From the NCBI GenBank assembly GCA_001792895.1, contig MARA01000016.1, positions 620,001-684,000 on the forward strand: 64,000 bases of DNA, read 5' to 3'. Made by a program: the position numbers and the translations under genes. The stretch comes from Lentinus brumalis. Taxonomy: Eukaryota; Basidiomycota; Agaricomycetes; Polyporales; Polyporaceae. A model generated the notes under the pieces. The model saw only the letters and a program-made list of their open reading frames with translations. It ran no database searches and was not told the DNA's origin. How positions within the stretch are numbered: position 1 is the first letter of the stretch; every line of letters starts with the position of its first letter. Shown in pieces: positions 62,151 through 64,000 of the stretch.

Positions 62151-63685
62151 CTAGTTCTCTCCGCGGGCGAGCTTATCGAGCGAGCGCACACCCTGCTCGA
62201 ACCACTCCTCGCGCGTCACCCAGAACTCCTCGCGGCTCTTCATGATGTCCGCGAGCACGGCACCGCCGAGGAAGACCATGTGCTTACGACGCGGAGGGTC
62301 CTCGATACGGATCTTGAATTTCTATTGCACATTAATGCAGTCAGTAGGGGTTATAACAGGAGCAACAGGCAGAGATCTGAGAAGCGAGGGACGGACGCAC
62401 GTTGAGTCGTGACGGGTCGCCATTGAGCACGCGCGTGAGGTACAGCTGCTTCATCTCCTTCTCGAGGCGACTTGGCAGGCCGGGGTACATACTCGAACCG
62501 CCGGAGAGGACGATGTGCTTGTAGAGCTCAGAGCGGACGTCGACTGCTGCGGCTTGGATTGTCTGGAAGAGCATCTCTGCAGCGCAGTCAGACAACGGCG
62601 CCATAGAACGCGTAAGACCATCGCCATACCTGCTACTCCGGGCTGCTCGACGTCTACCAGGTGAGGCTGGAACATGCATTCTGGTGCCTCGAACCGCTCG
62701 GAACCGATTTTGATGATACGGCCATCAGGAAGCTGAAGTATAGGTAAGTGCGTAGTCCAGTCAGAGGCCTACAGTCACTCACAGTGTAGCTCTCTACCAG
62801 CGTCGTTGTCTCCTCCGCTAGCCGCGTATCGAGGTCGAGGTCGTAGCTCACGTAGCACAGCTTCTCCTTGATCTCCCGTACGGTCTCGAAGTCTGCTGTC
62901 CGGTTGAAGGCGTACCCGCGCATGAGGAGGAGCTTGATCAGATAGCGCGTCACGTCGCGTCCAGCGATGTCCAGTCGTCTCGTCAGGTGTGGGAGCGAGA
63001 ATCCATCGTATACAGGCACGATGTGAGTGACACCATCGCCGGAGTCGACGACGACGCCAGTCGTCAGACCTACGGACGAGACATGATTCTCTCTACCTCC
63101 ATCTTCCGTTCGAGTGCTAGCACGGACACACCTTGCGCATACAGCGTCAACACGGCCTGAACGGCAACGTACACGCCCTGGAACCCGTAGTCCTCGAACA
63201 TGACCTGTGCCATCCGCTGCCGGTTGACCTTGGGGTTCATAGGCGGCTCGGTGAGGAGGACCTTGCGGCCGCGGGTATCGACGCGGAGCTTCTCGTCAAA
63301 GGTATAGTCCCAGAGCAGCTTCATGTCCTCCCAGTTGCGTACGATACCGTGTTCCATGGGCTGGGTGACCTGCAGGTAGTTCCGGTTCTCTGCAGCCTCG
63401 TCGCCGATCATGACGTCCTTGATCACTGTGGACCCTGCTACACGCTCCTCCGCACGCAGAATGGGGCGACCGACGATCGAGGGGAAAACTGGAGAGCATG
63501 TTCAGATATTGTGCGGCCTATGCCTGTTCTCCGTCGCTCGTACACACCATGTTCTGGGAAATTAGAGCCGGCGTAGCCTACTTTCACGAACTGGGCGTGG
63601 TGATGAGCATCGCGTGTCGAGCAAGGAGAATCAGCTAGCTCACTCCGGTACCGTTGTCGACGACCAGAGGCACTGAGGGGTCCAT
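62151..63685 (-). CDS. ARP2: Actin-related protein 2 (Arp2/3 complex subunit), 392 aa
   Basis: Seven minus-strand exons: 63,685-63,644, 63,590-63,548, 63,488-63,132, 63,069-62,783, 62,732-62,630, 62,576-62,401, 62,321-62,151. Introns are 50-79 nt with GT-AG ends, total 393 codons with stop; Arp2 is usually 390-395 residues. Recognisable blocks are [20 protein letters not shown] (phosphate 1 loop), [11 protein letters not shown], the IGDEA segment, [19 protein letters not shown] (phosphate 2 loop), the YVSYDLDLD region, [14 protein letters not shown] and the C-terminal [19 protein letters not shown]. Actin-type residues for ATP binding (DNGTG, DSGDG, GG) are intact. The protein nucleates branched actin filaments with Arp3 and ARPC subunits at the cell cortex and endocytic patches. 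It is a single-copy housekeeping gene unrelated to the kinase array. Confidence 0.97.
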
Positions 63686-63687
63686 GG

Positions 63688-64000
63688 CTAGGCAAAATGA
63701 GGGGGGATGGGGATGAGGACGTCGTCGTGGTCGATGTCCAAGATGAGGCGCGCTCGCCGCAGACTCCAGAGCGCCTGCGCCGCGTCGCTGCGCGCGTCGT
63801 GCTCACCGTCTTTGACCGCGAGCCACATCCTCCTCGTCGTTACTCTCGACGCTCTCCGCCGACTTTCCGACGCGCTTCGACTGTTCTGAAGCCGTGGAAG
63901 CCCACCTGCCGGTGTGCGCGTAGTAGGCCATGGCGCGCGGGGTCTCCTCGCCTGCGCCCACCCCGCTCCCAAGGGTCTCCTTTGTCAAGGTCTCCGACGA
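63688..64000 (-). CDS. Possible C-terminal part of another minus-strand gene (runs off the right edge)
   Basis: From the right edge the minus strand reads ETLGSGVGAGEETPRAMAYY and VESNDEED with GC-rich third positions, to a stop at 63,803. A second frame, coding-like in 63,830-63,688, ends SLRRARLILDIDHDDVLIP and stops two bases before the ARP2 ATG. A GTGAGC donor at about 63,804 could join them, but the acceptor is uncertain. Either this is the end of an upstream gene very close to ARP2, or GC-rich 5' leader of ARP2. No domain recognised. Confidence 0.3.

Overview
This window is nuclear DNA of a filamentous basidiomycete, most likely an Agaricomycete (Polyporales-like). The evidence is a GC-rich sequence, genes split by 50-60 nt introns with GTRNGT donors, a FunK1-type kinase (a fungal-specific family strongly expanded in mushrooms), Ser/Thr-rich single-pass surface proteins, and an eight-residue-perfect ARP2 gene structure broken into seven exons. 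There is no bacterial, plasmid or viral signature, no rRNA and no convincing tRNA.

Left part (1-46,100) is an accessory, repeat-built region. A partial flavin monooxygenase gene (1-454, minus) and a complete paralogue (44,739-45,968, minus) bracket about 44 kb made of two unrelated head-to-tail arrays. Array R1 (about 1,008-21,672) carries three copies of a minus-strand single-pass membrane glycoprotein gene (P1-P3), spaced by about 7.3 kb of decayed DNA; two consecutive 9,243-bp units look identical, and the middle gene copy is a visible crossover product of the outer two. Array R2 (about 21,786-43,661) carries three copies (A-C) of a plus-strand mucin-like transmembrane gene spaced by about 7 kb; A and B are truncated pseudogenes sharing a 5.2-kb near-perfect tract, while C keeps a long cytoplasmic tail. 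The spacers hold nested older duplications and a few exon-like relics but no gene I can defend.

Right part (46,100-64,000) is normal gene-dense sequence with a signalling theme. A FunK1 kinase (47,520-50,927) is followed on the same strand by four tandem FHA-domain protein kinases of the Chk2/Rad53/Cds1 type (51,528-53,686; 54,342-56,416; 56,757-59,213; 59,690-61,819). All four share a ten-exon layout with the same intron phases, so they arose by tandem duplication. The first two keep an N-terminal SQ/TQ cluster and a shared C-terminal EIPGLG motif and look like working checkpoint kinases; the third has lost phosphothreonine-binding residues of its FHA domain and carries a frame break late in the kinase domain; the fourth has DFN in place of DFG. 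ACGCGT (MluI cell-cycle box) motifs cluster upstream of the first copy. ARP2 (actin-related protein 2, minus) lies convergent to the array, and a further minus-strand reading frame runs off the right edge.

The most noteworthy features are the graded decay of checkpoint-kinase modules inside one cluster, and the mosaic, crossover-marked architecture of the two surface-protein arrays. The perfect long repeats could also reflect assembly of two haplotypes in tandem, which must be excluded.
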